From CAVQMB01 sp963713445 (GTDB lineage Bacteria; Pseudomonadota; Gammaproteobacteria; Competibacterales; Competibacteraceae): a stretch of 64,000 nucleotides of DNA. The DNA lies in assembly GCA_963713445.1 (NCBI GenBank), contig CAVQMB010000028.1, positions 1 through 64,000 on the forward strand. Reading direction: 5' to 3'. This document shows positions 35,939-45,143 of this stretch, one piece after another. Numbering within the stretch: the first letter of the stretch is position 1; each line of letters begins with the position of its first letter. The notes below the pieces were generated by a model. It did not search any database. It was not told the origin of the DNA and saw nothing but the letters and a program-made list of their open reading frames with translations. The position numbers were made by a program, and so were the translations under genes.

Positions 35939-36220
35939 TCAGAAGTGCAGGTTTTGTTTGATGACGTGTTTGACGTGCAGTTTGTTGAAGGTCCGGATGA
36001 CCGGGCCCAGCAGCATCTGGCAACTGCCGATGACAAACAGCCATATCGCGGCATTCTGCAGGCTGGGATAGAAGAAGAATATGCTGCCGACCAGAAACCA
36101 CAGGCTAATGACGGCGTCATTGGCGATGTGGATCCATTCGTAAAGGTGGTGGATACGCAGCTCGCGCTGCCAATCCGGATTGTCCTCGTTGGGTCGGTTC
36201 TGGGGATACGGCGTGCTCAA
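35939..36220 (-). CDS. YrhK-like domain membrane protein
   Basis: A 93-residue protein with two membrane helices (AVISLWFLVGSIFFFYPSL and AAIWLFVIGSCQMLLGPVI) after a soluble N-terminus. The pattern YEWIHIANDAVISLWFLVGS, then GPVIRTFNKLH matches the YrhK-like domain family. Function unknown. It converges with pyk and is divergent from speD. Confidence 0.75.
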   Translation of the reverse strand: MSTPYPQNRPNEDNPDWQRELRIHHLYEWIHIANDAVISLWFLVGSIFFFYPSLQNAAIWLFVIGSCQMLLGPVIRTFNKLHVKHVIKQNLHF

Positions 36221-36341
36221 ATCAAGACCTCCGTTGGCACTGGAACAGGTTTACAGGCGGTCATTTTCGGCCCACCGGATGCCACTCGCCAAGTTACCTG
36301 CCTTCGGCAGACTATTTTTTCTTAACTCGCTGCTGATGGCC

Positions 36342-36369
36342 TTGTCCTGCAGGGCAGAAAGTGTATTAT
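36342..36369 (+). promoter_or_regulatory. Putative promoter of the polyamine operon
   Basis: TTGTCC (36342-36347) and TATTAT (36364-36369) lie 16 bases apart. The transcript would have an untranslated leader of about 110 bases, which holds a perfect AGCGGCGCCGCT palindrome (36414-36425). Leader structures before speD can serve translational control; none is proven here. Confidence 0.5.
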
Positions 36370-36483
36370 GGCGCCGCTCTCAAGCGACCGTTGAGGTTTT
36401 ATGAGTTCTCGTTAGCGGCGCCGCTTGCCAGGCAATGCGGCGCTCAAGATTCATCACAAGCTGTATTGCCCAGGAGACTGCGG

Positions 36484-36966
36484 ATGCACGCCACGTCTGT
36501 CGCTACCGCGGGGCCGGCTCTTGCCCCGGCTGCCAATATTGCGCCTCTCACCATTGTCGATGCCGGTTACAGCGCCGGGATCGAGGATAACGATCACTTC
36601 ATCCAGCGGGACGGCAAGGTTTACGCCGGCAGTCATCTCATCCTAGACCTTTGGGGTGCGGTGAAGCTGGATCAGCTCGAATTGATGGAGCAGACGCTGC
36701 GTGCTGCGGTTGAGGCGGCCGGGGCGACCCTGCTGCACATTCATCTGCACCACTTTACGCCCAACGGCGGCATTTCCGGCGTCGCGGTTTTGGCGGAATC
36801 GCATATCAGCGTGCATACCTGGCCGGAGCGCGATTTTGCCGCCTTCGATATTTTCATGTGCGGCGTTGCCGAACCGGCGCGGGCGATTCCAGTGTTGAGT
36901 CAGGCCTTCCGGCCGCGGCGCATGGTCGTGAGTGAGCACTTGCGGGGAGTGATGGCTGATGAGTGA
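36484..36966 (+). CDS. speD: S-adenosylmethionine decarboxylase proenzyme
   Basis: A 160-residue proenzyme that cleaves itself to create its pyruvoyl group and supplies aminopropyl donor for spermidine. The processing site is [12 protein letters not shown], with cleavage expected between Glu105 and Ser106. The catalytic Cys lies in [10 protein letters not shown] (Cys126). The N-terminal tail of about 45 residues before [10 protein letters not shown] is longer than in compact family members. ATG at 36484 follows AGGAG. It overlaps speE by eight bases. Confidence 0.94.
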   Translation: MHATSVATAGPALAPAANIAPLTIVDAGYSAGIEDNDHFIQRDGKVYAGSHLILDLWGAVKLDQLELMEQTLRAAVEAAGATLLHIHLHHFTPNGGISGVAVLAESHISVHTWPERDFAAFDIFMCGVAEPARAIPVLSQAFRPRRMVVSEHLRGVMADE

Positions 36967-37807
36967 GTTTGGCGAAACGCTGTATGACGCCTGGGGCCAG
37001 CGCTTCACCGTCGATCAGATCTACTTTGAGCACCGCACCGAGCATCAGCATCTGGTGATCTTTCACAATGCGTTGTTCGGCCGTGTAATGGCGCTTGATG
37101 GCGTGGTGCAGACCACCGAACGCGATGAGTTTATCTACCATGAAATGCTGGCCCATGTGCCTATTCTGGCACACGGTCGGGCCGAACGGGTGCTGATCGT
37201 TGGCGGTGGTGACGGCGGCATGCTGCGCGAGGTCCTCCGGCATCGCGGGGTACGCCACGTCACTCAGGTCGAGATTGACCGTGCCGTGGTTGATATGAGC
37301 CGCCAATACCTGCCCAACCATTCCCAGGGCGCTTTTGACGATCCCAGACTGGAACTGGTGATCGCCGATGGCTTGGATTACGTCCGCCAGAGCGGTGCCT
37401 GCTTCGATGTCATTATTTCGGATTCGACCGATCCAATCGGACCGGGTGAGGTGCTGTTCAGCGACGATTTCTATGCGGCCTGTCAAAGACGATTGAATCC
37501 AGGCGGTGTGCTGGTAACCCAGAACGGCGTGACGTTCATGCAGCCCGATGAGATTATCGGCACGGCGGCACGTTTGCGCGGCCTGTTCACGGACTGGCAC
37601 TTCTATTGTGCGGCGGTGCCGACCTATGTCGGCGGGGCCATGGCATTCGCCTGGGCCAGCGATGATCCGCAACTGCGGCAGCAACCTCTGAGTACGCTGC
37701 AGGAGCGGTTTCATTCGGCGGCTATCGGGACTCGTTACTACACGCCCGAGATCCATCTGGCGGCGTTCGCGCTGCCGCGCTACCTGCTGGACAGTCTGCA
37801 GAGCTGA
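36959..37807 (+). CDS. speE: Spermidine synthase
   Basis: A 282-residue aminopropyltransferase joining decarboxylated SAM to putrescine. It has the N-terminal beta domain ([20 protein letters not shown]), the Rossmann motif [19 protein letters not shown], and the catalytic Asp loop [13 protein letters not shown]. The [12 protein letters not shown] stretch contributes to the putrescine site. It lies within speD-speE-speC. Complete in length. Confidence 0.95.
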   Translation: MSEFGETLYDAWGQRFTVDQIYFEHRTEHQHLVIFHNALFGRVMALDGVVQTTERDEFIYHEMLAHVPILAHGRAERVLIVGGGDGGMLREVLRHRGVRHVTQVEIDRAVVDMSRQYLPNHSQGAFDDPRLELVIADGLDYVRQSGACFDVIISDSTDPIGPGEVLFSDDFYAACQRRLNPGGVLVTQNGVTFMQPDEIIGTAARLRGLFTDWHFYCAAVPTYVGGAMAFAWASDDPQLRQQPLSTLQERFHSAAIGTRYYTPEIHLAAFALPRYLLDSLQS

Positions 37808-37812
37808 GCGCT

Positions 37813-38991
37813 ATGAATGATCGGCTACAGCCATTACCGGATGCTTTTGCTGATCCGGTGCTTTTGCGCAACTTGGTCGGCGATCACGGCTCACCGTTGC
37901 TGGTACTGGATTGCGAACAGGTACGCCGGCAGTATCGCCACCTGACCAGTGCGCTGCCGGGTGTGGCTTTGCACTATGCCATCAAGGCTTTGCCGGAGCC
38001 GGCCGCAATCGCTACGCTCACCGAGCTCGGGGGATGCTTTGACATCGCCTCCGTCGGCGAAATTGAGCTGCTGCGTGCCCAGCACATCGATCCACGTCGC
38101 ACCATTTACACCCACCCGATCAAGCGCGACCGTGACATTCGTGCGGCACTGCGATTCGGCTGTACCACATTCGTGGTCGACAACGTCGATGAGCTGCGCA
38201 AGTTTGAACGCTATCGCAACCGGGTGGGGTTATTGCTGCGCGTCGGTTTCAGCAGCCCGGATGCACGCATCGACTTGTCCAGGAAATTCGGCTGTCCTCT
38301 TGAGCAGACACCGTCTCTTCTGGCGCTGGCGGCCCGGTTCGGGCTGCATGTCAAGGGCTTGTCGTTCCACGTGGGCTCGCTGTGCGGTAAGCCGGATGCG
38401 CAAGTCGCCGCGATCGAGTCCTGCGCCCGCCTGATCAGCGACGCCGAGGCGGGTGGCTACGGCTATCTCAGCGTCCTTGACATAGGCGGTGGCTTCCCGG
38501 TGGCCTATGGCGATGAGCCGATCGACATGGCGGCCTATTGTATGCCGTTGCGCCGTGCGCTGGCGTGCCTTCCGGGCCATGTGCGGGTGCTGGCTGAACC
38601 GGGCCGGTTTCTGGTGGCACCCGCCATGATCGCGGTGAGCTCGGTGGTGGGTCGGGCGCGGCGCAACGGACGCTGGTGGTACTATCTGGACGATGGTGTG
38701 TATGGTTCCTACAGTGGCCAGCTCTACGAGCAGGTACAATATCCACTCAGCACGTTGCCGACTGACGGCCCGCGCCAGATCAGCGTATTGGCGGGGCCTA
38801 CCTGTGACAGTATCGATGTGATCGCCGAGGATATCGATTTGCCCCGACTGGCGCTGGGGGATCTGGTGATTGGCCAGCAGATGGGCGCCTACACTCTGGC
38901 TACGGCCTGTGAGTTCAATTCGTTACCTAAGCCGCGCGTGGTGGCGCTCAACCAACCGGTGGTGGCACGGAAGATTGCTTACATCGGTTGA
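37813..38991 (+). CDS. Ornithine decarboxylase, fold III (eukaryotic type)
   Basis: A 392-residue PLP enzyme of the alanine-racemase fold that makes putrescine from ornithine. Lys58 in LHYAIKALPEP holds PLP, FHVGSLC and DIGGGFPV bind its phosphate, and Cys331 in LAGPTCDSIDV is the catalytic cysteine typical of ornithine (or lysine/ornithine) decarboxylases. The GPTCDSID block favours ODC over diaminopimelate decarboxylase. It follows speE by five bases, so the operon makes putrescine and spermidine in full. Confidence 0.9.
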   Translation: MNDRLQPLPDAFADPVLLRNLVGDHGSPLLVLDCEQVRRQYRHLTSALPGVALHYAIKALPEPAAIATLTELGGCFDIASVGEIELLRAQHIDPRRTIYTHPIKRDRDIRAALRFGCTTFVVDNVDELRKFERYRNRVGLLLRVGFSSPDARIDLSRKFGCPLEQTPSLLALAARFGLHVKGLSFHVGSLCGKPDAQVAAIESCARLISDAEAGGYGYLSVLDIGGGFPVAYGDEPIDMAAYCMPLRRALACLPGHVRVLAEPGRFLVAPAMIAVSSVVGRARRNGRWWYYLDDGVYGSYSGQLYEQVQYPLSTLPTDGPRQISVLAGPTCDSIDVIAEDIDLPRLALGDLVIGQQMGAYTLATACEFNSLPKPRVVALNQPVVARKIAYIG

Positions 38992-38999
38992 TTCCAGCG

Positions 39000-39037
39000 A
39001 AAAAAGACGGGTGCTGGTCCGGCAGAGCCAGCACCCG
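39000..39037 (-). terminator. Terminator between speC and the lipoprotein gene
   Basis: CGGGTGCTGG and CCAGCACCCG form a ten-base perfect stem. On the minus strand the stem is followed by TCTTTTTTCGC, a proper T run, so it ends the small lipoprotein transcript. On the plus strand it lies just after the polyamine operon and may slow read-through there as well. Confidence 0.8.
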
Positions 39038-39059
39038 AAGCCTCGCTGACGTCGGGCGA

Positions 39060-39263
39060 TTACTGAGAGGAGGAGAGTGGCGGGGTAGCGTCGCCCGACG
39101 GTTGCGAATTGGTAGAAGCCGGGGCCATGTTTTGGGTCACTGACGAATTGCCCGAGGCTGATGCCTTGCCATTGTCCGACTGACCACAGCCGGCCAGTCC
39201 GACACTCAATAACGTAGCTAGCAAAGCCGCGCCGGCGATCTGTTGCAGACGCTTCATGTTCAT
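39060..39263 (-). CDS. Small lipoprotein
   Basis: A 67-residue protein with a lipoprotein signal: MNMKRLQQIAGAALLATLLS, then VGLAGCGQSD. The lipobox LAGC places the lipidated Cys near residue 26. The mature peptide is short, rich in Ser, Asn, Gly and Pro, and probably unstructured. The ATG at 39263 follows GAGGTG at good spacing; a GTG eight codons earlier is less likely. Function unknown. Confidence 0.7.
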   Translation of the reverse strand: MNMKRLQQIAGAALLATLLSVGLAGCGQSDNGKASASGNSSVTQNMAPASTNSQPSGDATPPLSSSQ

Positions 39264-39606
39264 GGCAATCACCTCAATGCGGTTCACGCTCCCGTAGTAT
39301 GTTTTAGGTTTGGCATTGGTTATTTATTGTGGAAGCGTGAATCATGCCATAGTTCGTAAGCTAATGTTTTATATATAAAATTATCGAACTAAAGGTATTT
39401 GAGATTCGGGCGAACTGTCGGCTGTTGCCGACATGATTGGGGTATTGCAGATAACAAATTGATTTATAAGGAAAAACTTTGTCGCCGATTAGAGACATAT
39501 GGAAGGGTTGCCGACAAGCAGCCACTCCGGGCCAGCACAGAGTGGGTATGGCGGCGGCGCTAAGAGCTGGGTAGGGATGGTGTCGTCAGATCGCGACAGC
39601 GAGCGT
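39264..39606. other. AT-rich intergenic region with palindromes
   Basis: About 340 bases without a gene in an otherwise GC-rich stretch. It contains TAGTTCG (39350-39356) facing CGAACTA (39385-39391) around a perfect TTTTATATATAAAA palindrome (39367-39380), and a GTCGGC-TGTT-GCCGAC hairpin (39417-39432). It lies between the divergently oriented end of glrR and the start of the lipoprotein gene, so it includes the lipoprotein promoter. A small RNA is possible but not shown. Confidence 0.5.
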
Positions 39607-40953
39607 TCAATCAGGCTTGAATGCGGTCGGGTCGAGCTGATGCTTGGCCAGTAGCTTATAGAAATCCGTGCGATTGCGGCCGGCCAATCGGGCTGCGCGA
39701 CTAACATTGCCGCGGGTTAAACGCAGCAGCTGGGCCAGATAGTTACGGCTGAATTCCTCGCGGGCCTCATTGAACGAGGGCAGCTCTCTGGTCGTATCGC
39801 CCAACGCCTGTTCGACCAGATGTGGGCCGATTACGGGTCCTGGGCAGAGCACCACGTTTTGCTCGATCACGTTGATCAGCTGACGGACGTTGCCGGGCCA
39901 GTCGGCCGCCAGGAGCCGCTCCATGGCCTGAGGTGAATACCGCTTACGGCGTTCGTCCCGCCGCTCAGCGATCTGACCGAGCAAATGCTCGGCCAGCAAC
40001 GGGATGTCCTCACGCCGCTCGGCGAGCGGTGGGAGCTGTAGTTCGACCACCGCCAGACGATAGTACAAGTCCTCGCGGAAGTGCCCTGCGTTGGCGGCGG
40101 TGCGCAGATCACGGTGAGTGGCTGAGATCAGCCGCACGTCAACCGGTACTTCGCGGTGGCTGCCAAGTGGCCGGATGTGGCGTTCCTGAATTACCCGTAA
40201 CAGCTTGACCTGCAGCGCGGGCGGCATGTCACCGATTTCGTCGAGAAACAACGTGCCGCCGTCAGCGGTCAGAATCAGTCCCTGGTGGCGCTGATTGGCA
40301 CCGGTAAAGGCGCCTTTTTCATAACCGAACAATTCGGATTCCAGTAACGGTTCCGGTATGGCGCTGCAGTTGATCGCCACGAACTCGCGTTCCCGGCGCC
40401 GGCTGGCGCGGTGGATGGCGCGTGCCAGCACCTCCTTCCCGGTGCCGCTGGCGCCGCTGAGCAGTACGCTGGAATCGGCATCGGCGATCAGCCGTGCCTT
40501 TGACATCATCGCCTCCATGGTCGGACTCCGCGTGATGACGTCGCGTCGCCAGCCCTGGTCGTCCCCCGACTCAGCGGCATTCTGATTCAGGGCGCGGTCA
40601 ATCAGGGTGAGCAGTTCCCCGCTGTCGACAGGCTTGGTGAGAAAGTCAAAGGCACCGTGCTGGGTGGCGGCGACCGCATCGGGAATCGTGCCATGGGCGG
40701 TTATCAGCAGCACGGGAAGACCGGAGCGCATCTGCTGCAGATGATCGAGCAGCGCCAGTCCGTCCAGCCCGTCCATGCGCAGATCTGTGATCACAACCTC
40801 GGGTTCGAATTGGCTCAGGGTCGCCAGCGCTTCGGCACCACCAGCCACCGCGCGGACTTTGTGGCCATGCGCCGTCAGCCGGATGCTGAGCAGACGCAGC
40901 AACGCTGCATCATCGTCGACCAGCAGAATATTACCAGTGCGGGTTCGGGTCAT
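39607..40953 (-). CDS. glrR: Sigma-54-dependent response regulator, GlrR/QseF-like
   Basis: A 448-residue NtrC-family activator. The receiver domain has NILLVDDDAAL and the phospho-Asp57 in VVITDLRMDG. The AAA+ domain has Walker A LLSGASGTGKEVLARAIH, the sigma-54 contact loop GYEKGAFTGA, and Walker B GGTLFLDEIGDM. A Fis-type HTH closes the protein (VSRAARLAGRNRTDFYKLL). It overlaps the preceding small gene by four bases and forms an operon with the sensor kinase upstream. Confidence 0.92.
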   Translation of the reverse strand: MTRTRTGNILLVDDDAALLRLLSIRLTAHGHKVRAVAGGAEALATLSQFEPEVVITDLRMDGLDGLALLDHLQQMRSGLPVLLITAHGTIPDAVAATQHGAFDFLTKPVDSGELLTLIDRALNQNAAESGDDQGWRRDVITRSPTMEAMMSKARLIADADSSVLLSGASGTGKEVLARAIHRASRRREREFVAINCSAIPEPLLESELFGYEKGAFTGANQRHQGLILTADGGTLFLDEIGDMPPALQVKLLRVIQERHIRPLGSHREVPVDVRLISATHRDLRTAANAGHFREDLYYRLAVVELQLPPLAERREDIPLLAEHLLGQIAERRDERRKRYSPQAMERLLAADWPGNVRQLINVIEQNVVLCPGPVIGPHLVEQALGDTTRELPSFNEAREEFSRNYLAQLLRLTRGNVSRAARLAGRNRTDFYKLLAKHQLDPTAFKPD

Positions 40954-41249
40954 GGCGGCGCATCGCTTGAATTATCCCGGTTGATGGACTGTTCGATCTT
41001 GCGGAGGGCGCTTAACTTGTCGTGGGCCTGATCGAGTTGCTTGCTGAGCAAGGCCAACTGGCGTCGTAGCCGGTCCCGCTCAGCCTGGAGTTGCTCGACT
41101 TGGGCGCGCAATGTTGTACAGTCCTGGTCGGTCTGTTCTGGTTTGGCCGCCTGGGCTGCACCAGTGCCGCTCATGAGCACCAGTAGCAGCGTCCACAGTC
41201 CATAGCGCTTAATGCGGTGCCGGCAGCGTGATACGGAAATGCGCCCCAT
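40950..41249 (-). CDS. Small coiled-coil protein between kinase and regulator, QseG-like position
   Basis: A 99-residue protein with an N-terminal hydrophobic segment (YGLWTLLLVLMSGTGAAQAA), probably a signal peptide or anchor, and a coiled coil (LRAQVEQLQAERDRLRRQLALLSKQLDQ region). It sits where enterobacteria have qseG between qseE/glrK and qseF/glrR, but it is much shorter and lacks a lipobox. It may tune the sensor from the periplasm. It overlaps the kinase gene by about 40 bases. Confidence 0.7.
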   Translation of the reverse strand: MGRISVSRCRHRIKRYGLWTLLLVLMSGTGAAQAAKPEQTDQDCTTLRAQVEQLQAERDRLRRQLALLSKQLDQAHDKLSALRKIEQSINRDNSSDAPP

Positions 41250-42744
41250 TATGGTTGTCATCAACGACCTCGATTGTACCGTTATGCGCCTGGATGCACT
41301 CGCGTGCTACCGACAGGCCGATGCCGGTTCCTCGCAGCCACTTGCCTGCTGCGGGTGAGCGGGTGAAAAACGGTTCGAAAATGCTTTCGCGATCAGTCGG
41401 CCCGATGCCCGGGCCGGAGTCTATAACGTCAATCCGGCAACAGCGGCGTTCGCGGCTCGCCTGCATGCGGATAGTACCGCCCTCCGGCGTAAATTTGACC
41501 GCGTTCGACAGTAGATTGTCCAGCGCAGTTCGAAGCAGACTGTGATCTGCGTACAATACCAGCCGGGTCGCCGGAGCAGTGAGGCGAAGACGCTTGCTGG
41601 CCAGTATCAGCTTGTATTTGGCGCGCAGTTCTTCCAGTACCGGTTGTAGCGTCAGGTAACCAGGCCGGAAACTGCGGCGATGCTGCTGCCAGGCGCTGAA
41701 GCTGAGCAGATTCTCGATCAGCAGCTGCAGCTCGATACTATTTTCGCGGACGATGTCGGCAATCTCCGCTTGTGATTCACTGAGTGAACCGACCGTGCCG
41801 TCGGTTAGCAGTTCGGTCCCCTCCCGTATGCTGGCCAGCGGCGTTTTCAACTCGTGCGAGACATGCCGCAGGAAGCGATTTTTCTGTTCCTCTAGATCGA
41901 GCAGTCGACGCCGGAGCCAGTCCAGACGACTCCCGACTTGCAGCAGTTCTCGGGGACCGCGGATGGTGATGGTCTGGGTCAGGTTACCCTCGCCCAGGGT
42001 TTGAATCGCATTGCGCATCTGGTAGATGGGTTCGGTGATTAACACGATGAACATCACACCGCCGACCAGTGCCAGCAATGCCGCGGCCAGCGCCAGCCAG
42101 AACAGGATAAGATCGGCCTGGTTGCTGGTAGCGAGCAGTGTGTTCAGATGGCGATCGATGCGCAGGTTGCTGAAGGTGACCAGGTCCTGGGCCGCGTTTT
42201 GCAAGGTGTCGAAATTCTTTATGAGGGCGCGGGCGGCAGGCGCTTTGTCGTCGGTAATGGTTACGCCGGTGTTGGCCTGGTGTTTGAGGAGCGTGAGGAT
42301 GGTCCGGGCAGCCTGGTGCATCGCGGTAAAGCGATGGGCATCGAAAGTGGTTTGCTGGACCATCATCGCCAGCAGATCGAGCCGCGAGCTGAGCAGAGTT
42401 TGCTGATCCTGATACTGCTTGAACAGGCTGTTGTCGCCGAGGACCTGGTATTGCCTGGCTAGCCGTTCCATGTCGGTCAGCTGTTCATTCAGCTGGCGAC
42501 TGTGCTGGGTCAGTGCCAGCCCTTGCGTGACCAGTTGCTCGCTGCGCTGCGCCAACCGGTCGACGTAGACCACGGCTATGGCGACCGATATCAATAGGGG
42601 CAACGCGACCAGGCAGAAACCGCTAAGCACCAGCCCAACGATCGAGTGTGGCAATGGCAGTCGCAGCAAACGGGCGGCGAGCCGGATCCGGGCGCTGCTC
42701 AGGCTGGCCTGTAACGCTTTACTGTCAATGGCGATCGCTGGCAC
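41209..42744 (-). CDS. glrK: Sensor histidine kinase, GlrK/QseE-like
   Basis: A 511-residue inner-membrane sensor. One membrane helix is near residues 35-60 (GLVLSGFCLVALPLLISVAI) and a second near 215-238 (LILFWLALAAALLALVGGVM), flanking a mostly helical periplasmic domain. A HAMP linker, the phosphoacceptor box RHVSHELKTPLASIREGTEL, and ATP-binding N, G1 and G2 boxes (DNLLSNAVKFTPEG, DSGPGIG, GTGIGLSVARE) follow. It should phosphorylate the GlrR-like regulator. First gene of the three-gene operon. Confidence 0.92.
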   Translation of the reverse strand: MPAIAIDSKALQASLSSARIRLAARLLRLPLPHSIVGLVLSGFCLVALPLLISVAIAVVYVDRLAQRSEQLVTQGLALTQHSRQLNEQLTDMERLARQYQVLGDNSLFKQYQDQQTLLSSRLDLLAMMVQQTTFDAHRFTAMHQAARTILTLLKHQANTGVTITDDKAPAARALIKNFDTLQNAAQDLVTFSNLRIDRHLNTLLATSNQADLILFWLALAAALLALVGGVMFIVLITEPIYQMRNAIQTLGEGNLTQTITIRGPRELLQVGSRLDWLRRRLLDLEEQKNRFLRHVSHELKTPLASIREGTELLTDGTVGSLSESQAEIADIVRENSIELQLLIENLLSFSAWQQHRRSFRPGYLTLQPVLEELRAKYKLILASKRLRLTAPATRLVLYADHSLLRTALDNLLSNAVKFTPEGGTIRMQASRERRCCRIDVIDSGPGIGPTDRESIFEPFFTRSPAAGKWLRGTGIGLSVARECIQAHNGTIEVVDDNHNGAHFRITLPAPH

Positions 42745-42803
42745 ATTCAGTTGTTGGCAGCATTAAGAATTCAATCATTGTAGAACAGAGAGTAAACGCA
42801 CTG

Positions 42804-44132
42804 ATGCTGCGTTATGCACGGTCGCGGGTCTGGCACCGTCGGGTCTGGCGGTTGGCCGGGCCGGTAATCATTTCCAACCTGACCGTACCGCTGGTCGGGG
42901 CCGTTGACACGGCGGTTGTGGGGCACTTGCCCGACCCGGTGTATGTCGCTGCTGCCGGTCTCGGTTCGGTGATTTTCAGCGTGCTGTTCTGGGGGTTCGG
43001 TTTCCTGCGCATGGGCACGACCGGATTTGTGGCGCAGGCCTACGGTAACCGCGACTGGCTGGAGGTGCGCAGCAGCCTGGTGCGTGCCGTATTGATGGCC
43101 GTGGTGCTCGGGCTGGTACTGATCGTACTGCGGCGGCCACTGCTGGGGCTGGCCTTTCTCATGGTCGACGGCGGTGCGAGCTTGCGGGACTTGGCCTGGA
43201 GCTACTGTAGCATCCGTATCTGGGGAGCGCCGGCGGCGCTGATCAATTACGTGGTGCTGGGAACGCTTATCGGTATTCGCGATACCCGCCGGGCGTTGTT
43301 GCTGCAGTTGCTGCTGAACGGCTGCAACGTAATGCTGGATCTCGGCTTCGTCCAGGGGCTGGGGTGGAACGTGGCGGGCGTCGCGACGGCATCGGCGCTC
43401 AGTCAGGGGATCGCTGCGGGGGCTGGAATCGTCGTACTGGCACGGTGCCTGCGGCCGCCAGCGGGTGAGGCATGGTGGGCGGAGATGGCAGCGCCGGCAC
43501 GATTGTGGCCCTTGTTTACGGTAAGTGGCAACATTTTCATTCGCACATTGTGCGTCAGCGCGGCCTTTTTCTACTTCAATGCGCGCAGCGCAGCACTCGG
43601 CGAGTCTGTCCTGGCGGCCAACACCGTGTTGATGAACTTCCAGCAATTCCTATCCTACGGTCTCGATGGCTTTGCGCATGCTGCCGAAGCCTTGACCGGA
43701 GGTGCTTATGGTGCCCAGCGTAGCGGCCCATTTCGGGCGGCCGTGCGGACCAGCAGCATCTGGGCGCTGGCGATGGCGGCGGCCTTCAGTCTGTTCTATG
43801 CCCTGGCCGGGCCGTCGCTGATCGATCTGTTGACCAGTATCGAGTCCATCCGTCAGCTGGCCCGGGCTTATCTGCCGTGGCTGGTCGTGTCGCCACTGGT
43901 GTCGGTCTGGAGTTTCCAGCTTGACGGAATTTTCATCGGTACCACGCGCAGTGTCGAGATGCGCAACAGTATGGTGCTGGCGTTGGTCCTGTTTGTGGCC
44001 ATGGTCTGGCTGCTGGTGCCGTGGTGGGGTAACCACGGCTTGTGGCTGGCCTTGATGATCTTCATGTTGGTACGGGCGTTGACCCTGTTGGCCTGGTATC
44101 CGCGCATCGGCCGAATGCTGGGGGCGCGCTGA
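42804..44132 (+). CDS. MATE-family efflux transporter, DinF-like
   Basis: A 442-residue inner-membrane exporter with about 12 helices. The MATE start AGPVIISNLTVPLVGAVDTA, GHLPDPVYVAAAGLGSVIFS, and GFLRMGTTGFVAQAYGNRDW support the DinF branch. Transport is driven by proton or sodium gradients; the substrate is unknown. ATG at 42804 is chosen as it lies just before the first helix. It is divergent from the kinase gene and converges on the GlxA-type gene with three bases between. Confidence 0.9.
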   Translation: MLRYARSRVWHRRVWRLAGPVIISNLTVPLVGAVDTAVVGHLPDPVYVAAAGLGSVIFSVLFWGFGFLRMGTTGFVAQAYGNRDWLEVRSSLVRAVLMAVVLGLVLIVLRRPLLGLAFLMVDGGASLRDLAWSYCSIRIWGAPAALINYVVLGTLIGIRDTRRALLLQLLLNGCNVMLDLGFVQGLGWNVAGVATASALSQGIAAGAGIVVLARCLRPPAGEAWWAEMAAPARLWPLFTVSGNIFIRTLCVSAAFFYFNARSAALGESVLAANTVLMNFQQFLSYGLDGFAHAAEALTGGAYGAQRSGPFRAAVRTSSIWALAMAAAFSLFYALAGPSLIDLLTSIESIRQLARAYLPWLVVSPLVSVWSFQLDGIFIGTTRSVEMRNSMVLALVLFVAMVWLLVPWWGNHGLWLALMIFMLVRALTLLAWYPRIGRMLGAR

Positions 44133-44135
44133 TCG

Positions 44136-45143
44136 TCATCCGAGACCGGCGGCAGCGGCGGGCTCCAGTTGGGACAACACGTCGGTGGGACGGCGCAGGC
44201 GCCGCTCGTCGCGCGGTGGAATGCCGAAGTAGTCCCGGTAGCACTTGCTGAAGTGGGGTGCCGAGACAAAGCCGCAGGCAAATGCGACATCGACGATCGA
44301 CATGCTGGTCTGCAGCAACAGCTGGCGTGCCCGGTGGAGGCGCAGTTCCAGATAGTAGCGAGTGGGTACACAGCTGAGATACTTCTGGAACAGTCGCTCC
44401 AGCTGGCGCCGCGACAGGCCGACATGGCGCGCCAGCTCGTCCGGACTCATGGGTTCTTCCAGATTGGCTTCCATCAGCGATACCGCTTCGATCAGCTTGG
44501 GCTGGCTGGTGCCCAGCCGCAGTCGCAACGGAATGCGTTGGCGGTCGTGGCGGCCGCGGATGCGCTCGCAGGCGAATTCCTCAGAAATACTGGCTGCCAG
44601 ACCGACGCCATGCTGGCGGCTGATAAGCTGCAGCATCATGTCCAGCGGCGCGGTGCCGCCGGAGCAGGTGTAGCGGTTGCGGTCGAGCTCGAACAGCTCC
44701 GAGGAAATCACCAACTGGGGGAAGTTCTCCCGCATACTGGCCAGGTTCTCCCAGTGAATGGTGCAACGGTAGCCGTCCAGCAGTCCGGCCCGGGCCAGCA
44801 GATAGGTCCCGGTGCAGATGGCACCCATGGTTATCCGCTGGTTGGCGAACTTCCGCAGCCAGAACAACACATCCTTGGTGCAGGTTTTTTCGACGTTGAC
44901 ACCGCCGCAAACAAATAATGCATCCAGGCTGTCGGCTTGGGCTAGCGAGGCGTCGGGGGGCAACCGCAAACCGTTGCTGGCGGGTATTGCATCGCCGTCG
45001 ATCGAGAAGCAGGTGTGGTGATAAAGGGTCTTGCCACTCAGGTAATTGGCCATGCGCAGCGGTTCCAGCGCGCAGCTGGAGGCGATCATGCTGAAGTTGG
45101 GTACCAGCAGGAAGCCGTAATGGAGGGGAGCCTTGGTGGTCAT
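44136..45143 (-). CDS. GlxA/ArgR-type AraC-family regulator
   Basis: A 335-residue regulator. The N-terminal half is a DJ-1/PfpI-like sensor domain (LVPNFSMIASSCALEPLRMA, with GAICTGTYLLARAGLLDGY at the nucleophile-elbow position). The C-terminal half has two AraC helix-turn-helix motifs (MSPDELARHVGLSRRQLERL, MSIVDVAFACGFVSAPHFSK). This arrangement is found in GbdR, CdhR and the AraC-type ArgR, which sense amino acid or betaine compounds. The likely target is the nearby TPP-enzyme/aminotransferase pair or the MATE gene; this is inference. Confidence 0.9.
   Translation of the reverse strand: MTTKAPLHYGFLLVPNFSMIASSCALEPLRMANYLSGKTLYHHTCFSIDGDAIPASNGLRLPPDASLAQADSLDALFVCGGVNVEKTCTKDVLFWLRKFANQRITMGAICTGTYLLARAGLLDGYRCTIHWENLASMRENFPQLVISSELFELDRNRYTCSGGTAPLDMMLQLISRQHGVGLAASISEEFACERIRGRHDRQRIPLRLRLGTSQPKLIEAVSLMEANLEEPMSPDELARHVGLSRRQLERLFQKYLSCVPTRYYLELRLHRARQLLLQTSMSIVDVAFACGFVSAPHFSKCYRDYFGIPPRDERRLRRPTDVLSQLEPAAAAGLG

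Noticed and set aside
34952..37756. Long minus-strand open frames opposite pyk and speE
   Set aside because: Both plus-strand genes are certain from catalytic motifs; the antisense frames arise from GC-rich codon bias.
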